Source: Strongylocentrotus droebachiensis (Eukaryota; Echinodermata; Echinoidea; Camarodonta; Strongylocentrotidae). From it: a DNA stretch of 64,000 bases. The notes beneath the pieces are model-generated. The model was given only the letters and a program-made list of their open reading frames with translations. It was not told the DNA's origin and did not search any database. The DNA lies in NCBI GenBank assembly GCA_035222895.1, contig JAVYIG010001607.1, forward strand, positions 1 through 64,000. Direction: 5' to 3'. A program made the position numbers and the translations under genes. Positions 11,210 to 24,900 of this stretch are shown here, piece after piece. How positions within the stretch are numbered: the stretch's first letter is position 1; each line of letters starts with the position of its first letter.

Positions 11210-11345
11210 TGAAATGCATGGTGCGCTGATAACCGCTGCCGGAGCTAAAGCTAGGGTAACAATTCCCAAAGCTCTTTGCAAGCGCATAGGGACGTTATAT
11301 CATAAAGTATTATGCGCTATACAAGAACGGATCATTAGTATTATT
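11210..11345. repeat. SINE-type 3' tail fragment
   Basis: AAGCTCTTTGCAAGCGCA followed by TATGCGCTATACAAG and a TATTATTATTA tail resembles the tail of the SINE A elements. A head with A and B boxes is missing. Confidence 0.4.
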
Positions 11346-11937
11346 ATACAGCCACAAATGGGGTAATAGGGACACTTTGTCAGTACTACTGCCTCTCTCT
11401 ATCCAAGCCTACATTTTAACTAACTCTATGTAATGGATTCTTCTACAGACTAGGGATACAACTTGATTGCCAACAATGGTAACAGACCAACTAACTCACA
11501 ACATTTCCTTCCAATTATTTTTGATGATTATTTCTTCATTACTACATCTTATCTACAAACTGTGACTTATTGCGCTAGTCTCTCATTCACTCATGTCTTG
11601 GCAGTATTATTGCCAACGGTCGACTTGCTCCTTTTTTTAAACTAGAACTAAACCCCAACTCTTGGTGGATCTAAACATGTTCATCCCACTACTCTCATAT
11701 ATAATCTCTGATTTTATTTCTAGAAGTACTAGATTATTTGTCTCGTCATTACTACCATTATAGTAATTATTGCTTTGGATATTAACTGTAAGGTACATAT
11801 AGGTTGTCTCGACTCCCGGTAATTTGACTCTATTTAAAATTATCACCTCTCACTACAAAAATTTTGGGGAGGCTATGATTTATTTATCTTGAATCATGAA
11901 TCTGCTGTAAAAATGAACCACTCACAAAATTTGAAAA

Positions 11938-12322
11938 ATGCTAGGAATTGGCAACACATTGAGAGATTAAAAATCATTATTTTCAATCAAAATTAGCCAT
12001 TTTGTCTACCTTTTTCATAACATGCCGATGTATATTGTTGTCATAAACATCACATATTGTTTTAACAATGTAGCAATAACAGGCAAAAATAATTGTTGGC
12101 AATTTAAAGATCAATATGTGATCAATCAATTTTGCCCTAATTATAAATCCTGTCCTGAAAAGGTTCAAATAAATCAACATAGATTCGTTACCAGCTTAAA
12201 TCAAACCCTCAAAGAAGTTAATTGATATACAATGATGTAAGGAACAATACTCGATCAATTTAGCCCTGAATATAGATCCTGTTCTGAAAAAGTTCATATA
12301 AATCTACATAGATTCATCACCA
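11938..12322. repeat. Dispersed repeat with internal 75-bp direct duplication
   Basis: GGCAACACATTGAGAGAT and later GATCAATTTAGCCCT, with an internal near-repeat at 12118-12193 and 12253-12322 (CCTG..CTGAAAA.GTTCA.ATAAATC). A diverged relative lies at 41915-42160. The repeat ends where the inverted-repeat element at 12323 begins. Confidence 0.6.
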
Positions 12323-12621
12323 GGGGGGTGATTCACAAAGATTCTAATTCGAATTTTTAATTTAACTGTAAGTTGGACTTAAATATTATGGCGAGCCATT
12401 TGTAGCCTTATAATAAAATATTCAAAAGCAAAAATTCAATTATTTTAGACTTGTCATAAATTCCACATCAAGAACCTGACATCTCCTTGATAATAGAAAA
12501 TATAAATGATTTGATTCAACATTTTATGCCTTTAAAAATAACTTTTACAAAATATTTTCAAAGATGCATACCGCTTTCCATAATTGCTAAGTCCAACTTA
12601 GGATCTTTGTGAAACACCCCC
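12323..12621. mobile_element. MITE with GGGGGTG..TTCACAAAG termini, next to BLTP3 stop
   Basis: Inverted ends GGGGGTGATTCACAAAGAT and, from the other strand, GGGGGTGTTTCACAAAGAT. No coding capacity. It lies 27 nt downstream of the stop codon of the minus-strand gene, so it is almost certainly inside its 3' UTR. A related element with the same terminus type is at 31400-31675. Confidence 0.75.
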
Positions 12622-12648
12622 TAGAACTCAAGAGTACCGTACAGAGTC

Positions 12649-12968
12649 TCATCTTCCTAGGTTAACTCTTCTACTCAGCTCCACCACGTGCTCCTTCAGT
12701 TTATCCCTCTCTCTATCCGCCGTCAGGAGCTCCTCCTGGAGGTGCTCCAGCGTCGAGAGCAGCGACGTCCTCTCCCTCTCCAGCACCGCGAGGGCGTCCT
12801 TCATCAGAGCCATCCGGGAGCGGAGATTCGCGTTTTCGTCGCTGAGCGTCTCGTTGGTGGCCGCATCTTGCGGAGGCGTGGTTGTGGAGGTGTGGTCGCT
12901 GGGGTGCGTGGTTGATGGGCGATTGGTGTGTTCGGTAGATTTTAAGCTGATGCCGTGGGGGTGGATGC
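12649..12968 (-). CDS. BLTP3 (UHRF1BP1L-like): BLTP3 coding exon 20 (C-terminal coiled coil, stop)
   Basis: Residues 1425-1530. A Thr/Ser/His linker is followed by a heptad-rich coiled coil starting near LSDENANLRSRMALMKDALA and ending VNLGR, then TGA at 12651-12649. Acceptor TTTTCATCAG. Confidence 0.93.
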
Positions 12969-15900
12969 CTGATGAAAAGAAATAATAATCATACATAAGA
13001 TTGCCAAGGCGCCAAAACCACTTGACAATCAAATGCTCAAGGCGCAGCTTGTGCAAAAGATGAAATACATGATAAATATATACAATAGTGCAATAGGAAA
13101 GGTACAGACATGAAAGGTAATGGTAATCAGCTATATGCTAAATTAAATAGATATTTCTTAAGATTGTTTTTTAACACTTCACCAGAACTGCTATTTTTAA
13201 CCCATTGAGGGAGAATATTCCATAATGAAAGCCCGGCATGAGCGAAGGTTCGCTCCTCCCACTGAATGAATTCAAACTGTTTTACAAGTTGCCTTATGCG
13301 TGTTGTATTTAATCTAAGGTCATGTGCAAGCTATTATGTCCCATACATAACCGACAACATGTACGTATGATTATTGTAATAAGTTGATTGCCTCGCTAGA
13401 CCCTAGATCAGGCCTTATATGAAGTTAGATGACATACTTGATGTGAACTTATTTCAGAACCCCAAAATACTTGGTAGGGTATGGGTAGGGTAAAATCACA
13501 ACTCATCCCCAAACTTTAAACTTAGGACCCAATAATATCCCCAACCCTAATCCTAACTCTACACTTAAACCTAAACTTATAACTTTTGACCAAATCACAA
13601 AACCCATCCACAAATTTAAACTTGGGACCCAATAACATCCTTAACCCTAAAGCTCACTATCGCACATATAACCCGATTGCAACCCTGCCCTTAACTTATA
13701 ATATTTAACTAAATAAAGCCCAGAGTATCAGGCCGGACAACTTGTGTCCAATCATTAGCCAATAAGCCAGTAACTGTGGAACAACCTTCCGATATATCTT
13801 TGTAACCAACAATCTTGTCAATACCTTCAAAAATATCTGAAAACTCACGTCTTCTGTTAACAATATAACTGTAAAGCGCATTTGAACATGTATATGGAAA
13901 ATACGCTATATAAATAAATTATTATTGTTACCTTTGACATGAAAAGAACTCCAAAATACTTGGTAGGGCATGGGTAGGGTATAATCACAACTCATCCCCA
14001 AACTTCAAACTTGGGACACAATATTTTTCCCAACCCTAAAGCTAATCCTCACACCTATAATCCAATAATAATTAATAGCAACTTTGCCCTTAACTTATAT
14101 TTAACTAAATAAAGCCCATAGTAATGTTGCCAGACAAAGTGTTAGATCGTTAGCCAACAAGCCATTACCTTTGACATGGAAAGCGCCATCTGGTGACCGA
14201 TGGACTCTGACCGATGGTATTCTCAGCTGAAGAGGAGGGCTTGCTACCGTATCAGGGTAGACCAGAGGAGCATCGTCCTGTGAGAGGGAAAAAAAATTCA
14301 GAAGACACATTTTAATTTGCGAGTAAACATTGAGTCATCAATGTTTTCAGATGCGCATGTATTGTTGCGTCACTGCCAGCGCTATGTGCTCACATTATAT
14401 TGGCATGGGCTCCATTTTAAATTACGGGTAAACAAATTTGTTTAATCGTAATTTAAAATGGCGCCAATGTCAACACATGCGCACTCTTGTAACCGTGAAA
14501 GGGTGTATTTTTTCTTCTTCAAAAAGGGGGAGGGGGCAGTTACAACTGCGTTCTTCTTGCAGGCAGGGCTCCTGACTAAGTATTTTGAATTAACCAAAGT
14601 CAGAATACATGAGCCCTGTGTTTAACATATTGACATTTTGTGGGTCCATACTTAGATTTTAAGCGCCCATGTTTCCCGGGCAACTGTTAGTCATTATTAC
14701 AGTCAATCCTGCTTTAGTGACTACCTGTATAGAAAGACCCCCTGTCTACAAAGACCACATTTTTTGTTTCCTTTGGGACATGTACAAAAGGAACCTGTTC
14801 ATAAAGACCACCTGCCTATAAAGACGACTTTTCTCGTCTCCCTTGGATGGTCTTTATAGACAGGTTTCACTGTTTTATTGTTATTATTATTATAAAAAAC
14901 ATTGCATTATTGGTCCTTGGACTACTGCATTGTACATTGTATATTTTGATATAAATAAAACGAAATAGAATTGAATTGAATTGAATTATACTCATAATTT
15001 CTATATAAAAAAAATTGTAGGTGTAACACTAACCTGTAACGTTACTGCTGTGTTGAATACTGTGATGTCCAGCGGCATGGGCAGAGAGTCCATCTCATCC
15101 TGGACGAGTGAACTCAGGTTGGTCAGAGACGACTTGACAAAGTTCAGGTCTACATCACTCAACTATAAATGTATAAACATGGAAGGGTTTGATTGTGCGT
15201 TATGATTGACGATTCTTAATAATAACAATGATACTGATGATGATATCATGGTATGAATAATATCTATAATGATACTTCTACTACTACTACTAAGTACTAA
15301 CAATAATAAATAAACAATAAGAACAACAATGAGGAAAAGGGCGAAAGCCAGATAGAAACAGTGAGAGAGAGACATAGGACAGAAAAGAGAGAGATAGAAG
15401 AAGAAAGCAAGACAGAAACAGAAAAGTAAGTGTTTAAGAGAGTGTGACAGAAACAGAAAGAGCAAACAAGAAAGAGAAAGGGAGACTGAAAGAGAGAGAG
15501 GGATAGAGAGTAAGTAAGGGAGAGACAGAGAGGAAGAGAGAGAGAAAGAGTGAGTAAGTGAGAGAGAGAGAGAGGAAGAGAGAGAGGGAGAAAGAGGAAG
15601 AGAAAGGGAAGAGAGATAGAAAGAGAAGAAGAGAGAAAGAGAGAGAAAACAAGTGAGAGAGAGAAAGCAAGTGAGAGAAGAAGAAGACATAAGAAACCAT
15701 CTTACCTGTAGTTGCATGTATCCCCTCTCCCCTGCCTGTTCACATAGAGTCTCTGCTAAAGGTCCACTCGTAAACCTTAGCAATGCCTTGGATGGCTTCA
15801 CTTCTACTTTCTCTCCATCTTCCTTTCCTTTCCTTTGCCTTATGCTTTCCCTATGATAGTCACCTAAAAGAAGAACAAAAGCATGTAAAGACTGATTATC

Positions 15901-18900
15901 TCTATTTTCTTCCTTTCCTTTGCCTAAAATTTTGTCTATGATTATAATGAAGGACAGAAACATGTTAAGTCTGAAATGTATCTGTTCTCTTCTCTTCCTT
16001 TCCTTAGCCTTACACTCTCTTTGTGATAGTCACCTAAAAGAAGAACAAAAGCGTGTAAAGACTGATTATCTCTTCTATTTTTTTTCCTTTCTTTTGCCTT
16101 ATGCTCTCTATGATAGTCACCTACAAGAAGAACAGAAATATATAGAGAGTGAAGTTTATTTGTTCCTTTCCCTAATACTCTCTATGATAATCACCTAAAA
16201 GATGAACAGAAAAATGTAAAGACTGAAATATATTTGTTCTCTTTTCTCCTTTGCCTAACACACTCTCTCTCTATGAAGTCACCTAAAAGAAGAAACAGAA
16301 ATTTATAGAGAGTGAAATACATTTGTTCTCTCTTCTTCCTTTGCCCTACACTCTCTATGAAAGTGACCTGAAGGAAGAAAAAAATAAACAAGTATATGGT
16401 GAAATTTCTCCTCCGCATTATACATACATGCTCTGTCTCTCTTTCTTTCTTTGAAGGTCACGTAAAAGTCACCCATTCCAAAAATTACGCATTACAAAAA
16501 TGAAAGCAAACAAAAAAAGGAAACAAGGAGAAACCGATCACATTAAAAATCTGTATGCATGGGGAAAGGCTCAAAGAAATTACTGTCAAAGGCATTTCAA
16601 CAAAACAAAATATGTTAAGATGAAGACCCCAAACAAATATAGTACCTTACATGCTTTAATCAAAATGCCATTAATAATTCTGAACATGCACCAAATTGAA
16701 TTAATGAAATACAAAACTTAAAATTCATGAAATACAAAACTTAGTTTACGATATTCAGAACATCGGCTGCTTCTTGAGTTAGTGACAAAAACAAAAGAGA
16801 CGTAACAGTCAGGATTACAGTTACATTTGAAGGTAATGATTTCATTAGCTTACTTGTATTATTGATTAGTACAACTTTTTCAATAGCTACAATAGTAAGT
16901 TTCGTGGAAAGGGCCAAGCCTTTGCTCCAGGTTGATCCATGCAATGTGTCCTATACGATATAAGACTTTCATCCATTTAATAAGTTTTGTGGAACAGGGC
17001 CCAGCCTTTGCTGCAGGGCAATTCAGTGCAATGTGTCCTACATGACATAAGACTTTCATCCATTGAATAAGTTTTGTGGAACAGGGCCCAGCCTTTGCTG
17101 CAGGGCAATCCAGTGCAATGTGTCCTATATGACATAAGACTTTCATCCATTGAATAAGTCTTATGGAACAGGGCCCAGCCTTTGCTGCAGGGCAATCCAG
17201 TGCAATGTGTCCTATATGACATAAGACTTTCATCCATTGAAAAAGTTTTATGGAACAGGGCCCAGCCTTTGCTGCAGGGCAATTCAGTGCAATGTGTCCT
17301 ACATGACATAAGACTTTCATCCATTGAATAAGTTTTGTGGAACAGGGCCCAGCCTTTGCTGCAGGGCAATCCAGTGCAATGTGTCCTACAGGTGTATATG
17401 ACATAAGACTTTCATCCATTGAATAAGTCTTGTGGAACAGGGCCCAGCCTTTGCTGCAGGGCAATTCAGTGCAATGTGTCCTATATGATATAAGACTTTC
17501 ATCCATTTTATAAGTCTTATGGAACAGGGCCCAGCCTTTGCTTCAGGGTGATTCGGTGCAATGTGTCTTATACGACATAAGACCATTCACATCATCTGCT
17601 AATGAATACTCTGTTTGATATGACATTTGAGTAATGGGTTTTCTCTCAGTGTCATCACTATTTAGTCAATGGCTACCGTTACATTAAGGGATTTTTCCTT
17701 TTTTAAAAGAAAGACACAGTGACTGTAAATGGATAAGAGACATGTCATTTGGGATGTATTGCATGGAATCACCTTTCACATGACATCACAATTCACAAAC
17801 AGTTAACTAAATTAATTACACCCCTACCTAGTTTTTTAATTTTTTAATTAGATGGAGAAACTGATATATTTGCTGAGAACTTGACTGCTTATTGTTACAT
17901 CTAAAAGTAGTCAACGAAGGATCTACATGTTTTATTCCTGAGATACAAAAAACATCAAATGTACAAGTATGAATAATTTATTTGTTAATTGTACCACATG
18001 AAGAAAGAGGATTTACCCATCACCATTTCCATGCATAATTACAAATTTTGTTAACAAACACCTAATTAATGTATGTACCTGCCATGCCAAATTTTCGGAA
18101 ACCCCTATGACCCATGCGGCCTGCTTGAAGGCAAGAAGAGTATCTCCACAGGGATGGACAAAAGTTGAAGAAGTGGGAGACTTCTTTTAAAGTTTGTTGT
18201 GCAGCAAAGTGTAAATGAGGTGGTATGGAAAAAACCATTTGGTTTAGAAAGAGTGAACAATGTGAAAAGGGTGAAGAGTTGAAAGGTGTAGAAAAGATGT
18301 AAAAATAGATTGTGAAACAAGGGTGTCAAGAGAGCGTAAAGTGTTAAAAAAGGGTGCAAAAAGAATAATGAAACATGATGATTAGGACTGCGTCTCTATT
18401 ATGCCTCCCCCTATATGTATATTTATTTTTAATTGTCCTGTGACCTGTTTCATCAGACATCACAAACCCAAATGCTTTTCACTAAATAATTGTAGTGGTT
18501 TTGTATACTTGGTTCCAGGTTTTTTGACATTGGTTCAATTTTTTGTTAAATTATCACAGTAATAAGATATTTTCTGGAATTTGTTAACACTTCAAAGACT
18601 ATATGATCTTTCACCTTTGATCCCTTACACCCAACATTCAATCAGTTTGTCCTTGCATGTTCATACACACTCCATACAAGTTTGGTTAAAATCCATTCAA
18701 CAGTTTCCAAGTTATCGCAGTAATGAAAAGTGTGAAAAGTGTGAAAAGTGTAAGAATGGTAGAAAAAGGGTGTAAATATTGTGTGGAAAGGGTGTAAAGA
18801 GGTATACAAATGGTGTAAAAGGGTGTAGAAGTGTAACGAAGATGCTGCGTGAGTGTAATGAGTTGTAGAAGGAGTAAAGAGGTAGAAGGAGTAAAGAGGT

Positions 18901-21900
18901 ATAAAAAGGTGTAGAAGTGTAAGGATGGTGCTAAAAGGGTGTAACGAAGTATACAAATGGTGTAGAAAAGGTGTAGAAGTATAACGAAGGTGCGGCATTA
19001 GTGGGATGAGGTGTAGAAGGAGTAAAAAGAAAAGAAAGGTGTAGAAGTGTATTGCCAGCTAAATGGGTGTAAAGAAGATGTAGAAAAGGTGTAAATGAGG
19101 TGTAGAAAGGGTGTAAATTAGGTGAAGAAAGAAGGTGAAAAAAGGTGTAGCTAAAGAGGGCTTACCATTATCGGTACTAGCAGGTAAGTTGAAGAGAAAA
19201 CGTACATCATCTCGCGTGCATGTGTACAGCATTAGCTTTTCTTCTATACATGCTCGTGTCACACATGCTTTCAGTGTGGCATGGTCTTAAAGGTTGTAGG
19301 GGTCAGAAACGAAAGGGGCGAAAGAACGATAACACACCACGTAGCACGCAATGAAGGGTTTACAATACATAATCACTACTTACTACCAATCAACTACGTT
19401 AATCCTAGATGCATTACCACCACAACACCATTTACTGGTGATTTACATTTTATTTGAACTTGATGTATCATAAGATAATCAGCCTATTTTTTTTTTTTTT
19501 AAAGTTTAATAGGGGGGGGGGGTGGAATACTCCCACACTTTGTGCCCTCACCCACTCTCTTCTCTCCCCCCCCCCTCTCTCTCTCTCTCTCCTCCTCCTC
19601 TTCCTCCTCCTCCTCCTCCTCCTCCTTCCACTTTACCATGCAAAGAACTATGTGCTATCCTTGCTAGCCTCGTTATCAACAAGTAAAACATGAATTTCTC
19701 ATTTTTAATTTTTTTTTTTTTTTTGTTTTCATTCATCTCTCAGATATGACACCAATGACATTCCATTTTGGCTAGAAATAAAGACAAAGGAAAGCAATAA
19801 CAGAAAATAAAACAAAGGGATGAAATTGATAAATTTAAAGGAGTATAAAAGGTACATGAGAAAAAACTAACTATAGCGAGGGTGGCTACTTTCTAAGAGC
19901 AACAGAAATCAACAGCAAACCCAAGGCTGCATACAACAAAAAACTTCCTATGCCTACTCACTTCTTGGTGTGTTAGAAGATACAAAAATGTGAAGTGCAA
20001 TACCCTTAAGTCCCACGCGTGTGGCAAAAGAGCGCAAGGTTTAAAGGCAAATTTACAACGTCATATCTGAACAGAAGAATGTTTCATACAACTGTGCGTA
20101 AAGTTATGCATGACTTTAATATGAAGAGCTAAATGGGATTCTCAAATCCTTTTAATTGCATAAGCTAAAGTTGAAATATGCAGATGTAGATTAACCTTAT
20201 CATTATTAACAAAGCATTTTAATGCAAAGTGTAATTTTGGCTACAATTTAATTGAGATTATGGAAATACAGTCATACTTTGTTAAAATGTCAGGAAATAC
20301 TTTGGACATCCCACTTGGCTCTTCATTTTCAAATCATATGTAAAGTCATTCGTAATTTTACGCACAGCTTTATGAAACACCCCCCAGGGCTAAGTTACAT
20401 GCACATGCTTCATAAAAACAATATGGCTATTTTAACATACCCGAGTCCAGTATATTCATGTACTTGGTGAAGTCAGTGTTGCCCTTCTCCGCCTTATTGA
20501 TGTCCAAGACGGCTGCCCTCAGGACCACGTTCTTATTGCACATCTGAAGCACCGCGCTGACACCATACAGGTCAAAGGTCAGGACGGAGATCTGCCGCAG
20601 CTTGTGGACGCACCCTTCAAAGTCGTCCACTTTGGGCTTGACATCGGGGGAGGGTACAGAGTCTGTGCTACTGTCAACTGTGGACGTTGAACCTGGGTAA
20701 GATTGTCAAAAGATTTTATTTTATAGAGATATCGACTGCTAGGAGAGGACTGGCCGTTTTTAGATGCTCAAGGTGAAATTTGCATCCGCTGCTATCACCC
20801 CGAGGTGCGGCTGGGTGGGTGGCGACTCCAATTTCGACGAATCAGATGGCTGGATTTCTTAAGTGAGGTATATTAATTGTAATATCACATCTATTGTGCA
20901 AAAAGAAAAGGAAAACACAAAATAAGTCCAGGTTAGATGGCCACGGGAGAAAGGGTGTATGTGTTTAAGAGAGAGACAGAGACAGAGACAGAGAGACAGA
21001 GCAATAGAGAGAAAGTGGGAGAGAGAAAAAAAGTGAAAGAAGTTTTTAGGAGTGTGAGAAAGAGAGGAGTGACAGACAGAGAGAGACAGATAGAGACAGA
21101 GAGAATGAGAGATGTCTCTAGATGGTGACAATGAATATTAGACATACCTGGTAGAAGATTAGGTGATGAAGTAAGAACGCTGTCCTGTGGTCCATCAATC
21201 GTTGACAGCGACTGAGAAAACTCACTCCCTGAAACAAAAGTACAAAAATAAATATAATTAATACATCATCGGTGCTTCCTCCAGAACCAGAGCTTCAGAG
21301 CCCGCTGTCATACATCTTATTATCAATAAGAACTGTCAATCATTGTCCAAAGCTACTAACATTTCTGTGAGCAGATATGTTATAGAATTGTGGCAGTTGT
21401 AACTGTTTCTAAGTTTTACATAAAAGGACCCAGGTCTTTCATAACTGCTAAGGGACACTTTTTTAATCAGACAAAATATTTAAAGCTAAATACTTAGGGC
21501 TCCTTCAGATTTGAAGTGGTAAAACATGCATTTCTTTTTTTATAACGTGTAAATGAATGGTAAGTGCTAGCAACAAAGCTCCAATGCATATTCACTGGAA
21601 TCGCTGGAATCACTGCTAACTCAAATCATCTTAAAGTCCATGCCTTGCTCATCAGGTTATGCAGAAATGCGAAGCGTATTACATTTTTGTAATTTTAAAA
21701 ACGTGCCACGGTTTACCACATTATATCTGAAGGAGGCTTTACGGGTGTTTTGGAAAACATAAATCAGTGATTTAACAATTTTGGGTGCTTTGGGAAAACA
21801 AATCTTGGAACCTCCCATAGAACCATGTTTAAACATCAAAAGTTGGGTTGCTTGATGGGGAGAACAGGCATCTCACCTAAACCACTCTCTGACTCGATGT

Positions 21901-24900
21901 CTGCAGTGCTTCCTAGCCTAGAGCCTTGAGTCACCATTGTGAATCCTTCGCTGGAATCACTGCTCACAGATATCGTCTCAAAGTCCATTCCTTGCTCGTC
22001 CAGCGATGCCATGGAGCTGGCCGACATGAGAGCATTCATCTGAACGGTGATGGAGTTCTGGCTGCTGCTCTTGGGGAGGCTTCCTGAGAGATTGGACAAG
22101 GAGCCTCCGCTGGTCTCTGAGGAAACGCTCCCTGACTGGGTCAGGTCAGAGGCGGAGTTGTTTTTCCTTGGGGCCTGTCCTTGGCTCACAGGATGCGCAG
22201 TCGTACCTATTGCTACTGGTTCATTGTTATTAAAAAGTGAGGTGTGAGTATGACCGTTGCCGTTGGGCGTTGCTTCAGTGATGACCACTGCACCTGGCGG
22301 TCCATCAAGTTTCAATGCTTTGATATCACTCCTATCCAAACCATGAACCCCATCTCCATTCACGACACTAATGCATATACCATTCTTGACGTCATGCTCG
22401 AGATCAACCGAATCTGACGTCGGTGACGAGGAGTCTGTAACGACTTCAGAGCTGCTCTGATCTAAATCTGATAGCTCTGTCTTTTGAATGATTGACGATT
22501 CTTCTACGTTACCACCACTATCGGCTTCTGCGTCCTGACTACTGTCCTCTACCTTCCCATCATCCTTAACGTTGGTCGAATCGCTGACCGACGTCGTCTC
22601 ATCCTCCTGTTTGTCTGTAACTGACGATGGGGGTCCGAGAAGGGTTACGTGGATACTAGGGAAGACTACCGAGATAACGCGACTTGCGATGGAAGGCATC
22701 GCCTCCTGAGGTTCATCTTTGGCGAAGAGGTTTTGGTCTAGTTCCATGTTTGAGGAGAGGAGTTGTAAGGATTGCTGGAGTCTAAGAAGGAACAGAAGCT
22801 GATAGTGGTTGATGGTGATGTCCACAAACGAGGGCGTGTCTACAACCAAGTGAATATTGGCAAGAGACGGGCTACTCCCAGAGACTTGGTCATGTGACTC
22901 TGATGCTGTATTGCTATTGGCTGAGCACATCCACAAGCCGAGTGGCAGTGGCTGGATGAACGGCACCGGCCTGTCTGGGGAGCTGGGCACTCCGACAAAG
23001 TCCGCCCACACTTGATCGACCTTGATGCCCCAGACATCATCGGATGCGTTCGGTCTGAAGGTATACGTTGTCATCTTGACATCCTGCAATGGTTTAGAAT
23101 GTTCCGACGCGTCCCTCATCTGAGGAGGAGTCCCGTTCTTGTGAACGGAATCTTTCTTTTCGTCTTCCTGCATCCCGGGAGGGAGGAGGAAGTTGGGTTC
23201 ATAAGCGTGCTTCCAGAACTTGGCAGGCAATGTCTGCAAGTCGGTCTTGTTGCTCGGGAACGTCGTGGTGTGGAAGAGCTGGACTCCCTGGAACTTCTGC
23301 AGGACCTTGGACAGGTCTGGTCTGGAGGAGTTCGTCCCGACGCGGCAGTTGGTTGCAGTCACCTGCGAGACCTGGACCTGGAGGATCTTGGGCCGGTCTG
23401 GTTGGTTGGCGACAGGATCTGGAACAGGAATCAGTACCTGAATAGCAAACAGAAGACACCTGATAAATTTGTGTAAGGTTTGACTTGGTTTTGTCTTTAA
23501 CACCAAGAGTATTCAAGGCATATATGATCCTCTCATATAAAGAATGAGCCTCCCCTCCACCCCCTCAAAAAAAAAACAGCCATTTTAAACTTTCAAGATT
23601 TAACGAGTTGTAAAGTTTCATCAAAGTTCAGTGTCCAAAACAAATTGAATCACAACATTGGATTTTTGCAATTTTTAAAAGTTCATGAGGCAAAACAGCA
23701 ATGGATGCTAATTTCCGTAAAGTTGCTAGAGAGAACTGGATAACATCCTACCTTCTGCATAAGTGCATCTATTCTAATGTCAATGTGATCCTGTCCCGTG
23801 CTCGTCTGAGAAGCTGGAGCTATTTCGTCTATTTCAGGCTGCAATGCAAAAACACAGAAAAACAATAGTACATTTAATACGACATCTCTTTCTTTATAGA
23901 CAAGATTGTAAGTATCTTTGTCACATTGATTGTTTCAACTAATTCAAAGGGTTCAAGTAGTCACCCAAAGAATCAAGAGTGTATTGAATTGATGCAAAAT
24001 TCTTATAATTGCGAAGGGAAAGCCTTACTGATCAAATAAAACAACTTCCCTACCGGTATTCAAAATATGTTCGGGGCCTGCAGTAATCATCCCTCAAAAA
24101 TGTTAATTTTGAGATCCAGATTTTCTGCCTTAAGCAGTCCTCTATAGAGCATCACATGCGAGACACAGCCACAAAGCATTTTACACCTTTCCATGATATC
24201 TATATGATTTTTCAGCAAATTATTCGTGTTTTTCAAGAGAAAATCTTTCCATCCATACATAATTTGTCCATAATTATCAGTTGTTGTGAATACTTTAAAG
24301 GATGCCCTTCCTTCTCATTATGACTTAACCAAATTCAAAGAATTCACCAAAATTGTTTGAGACAATAAAATATATGATTTCTGCTGAAAGGCATAAAAAC
24401 ACTGATGTACAAAGTAGAGAGATAATTTAAATGTAAGTTGTGTACATTCATATAATAAAGTTATGCACAATAGTGACAGTAGAGATAACTAGGCCCTCAC
24501 CTAGCAATAGTTATCATCTTCACTAATTGCTTAATAGGATAGATATATATATAGACTGCTATGAGAGGCATAGCTGTTTCTATAAGCTCAAGGGGACGTA
24601 GCAGGATGTAAAATCCCTGAGAGCCAGTATAGAAACATGCCTCAAATATTAAAGCAGTCCATATATCTTTTATTTACCGAATTGACACAAAAATCTACCA
24701 AGAATTCTTACCTCATCCTTTTCTTGAGTAAAGATTGGTTAAAACATCACAGATAATCTGAGACACTGTCTGTTAATCTTTGCTGGAAAGTTTTACGATC
24801 ATTCGGGAATCGCACACACACTGTATGATATCCACGCTCACACAAAGAAACTATTTACACGTAAACCAAGGGGGATCACGGCAAAATTTATCTATGCCCG

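Noticed and set aside
15163..15963. 266-codon minus-strand frame
   Set aside because: It runs through exon 17, the CU-rich intron 17 and into flanking intron sequence; only 15706-15863 is coding by splice sites and family match.
16880..17506. 208-codon minus-strand open frame with repeated peptide units
   Set aside because: It is the 87-bp minisatellite read in the one frame kept open because 87 is divisible by 3; no start context, splice logic or homologue.
16897..17590. CRISPR-like array
   Set aside because: Units are contiguous 87-bp repeats without unique spacers, in animal intronic DNA.
22840..23516. Frames in other phases and on the + strand over BLTP3 exon 13 and exon 10
   Set aside because: Shadows of GC-richer coding exons.
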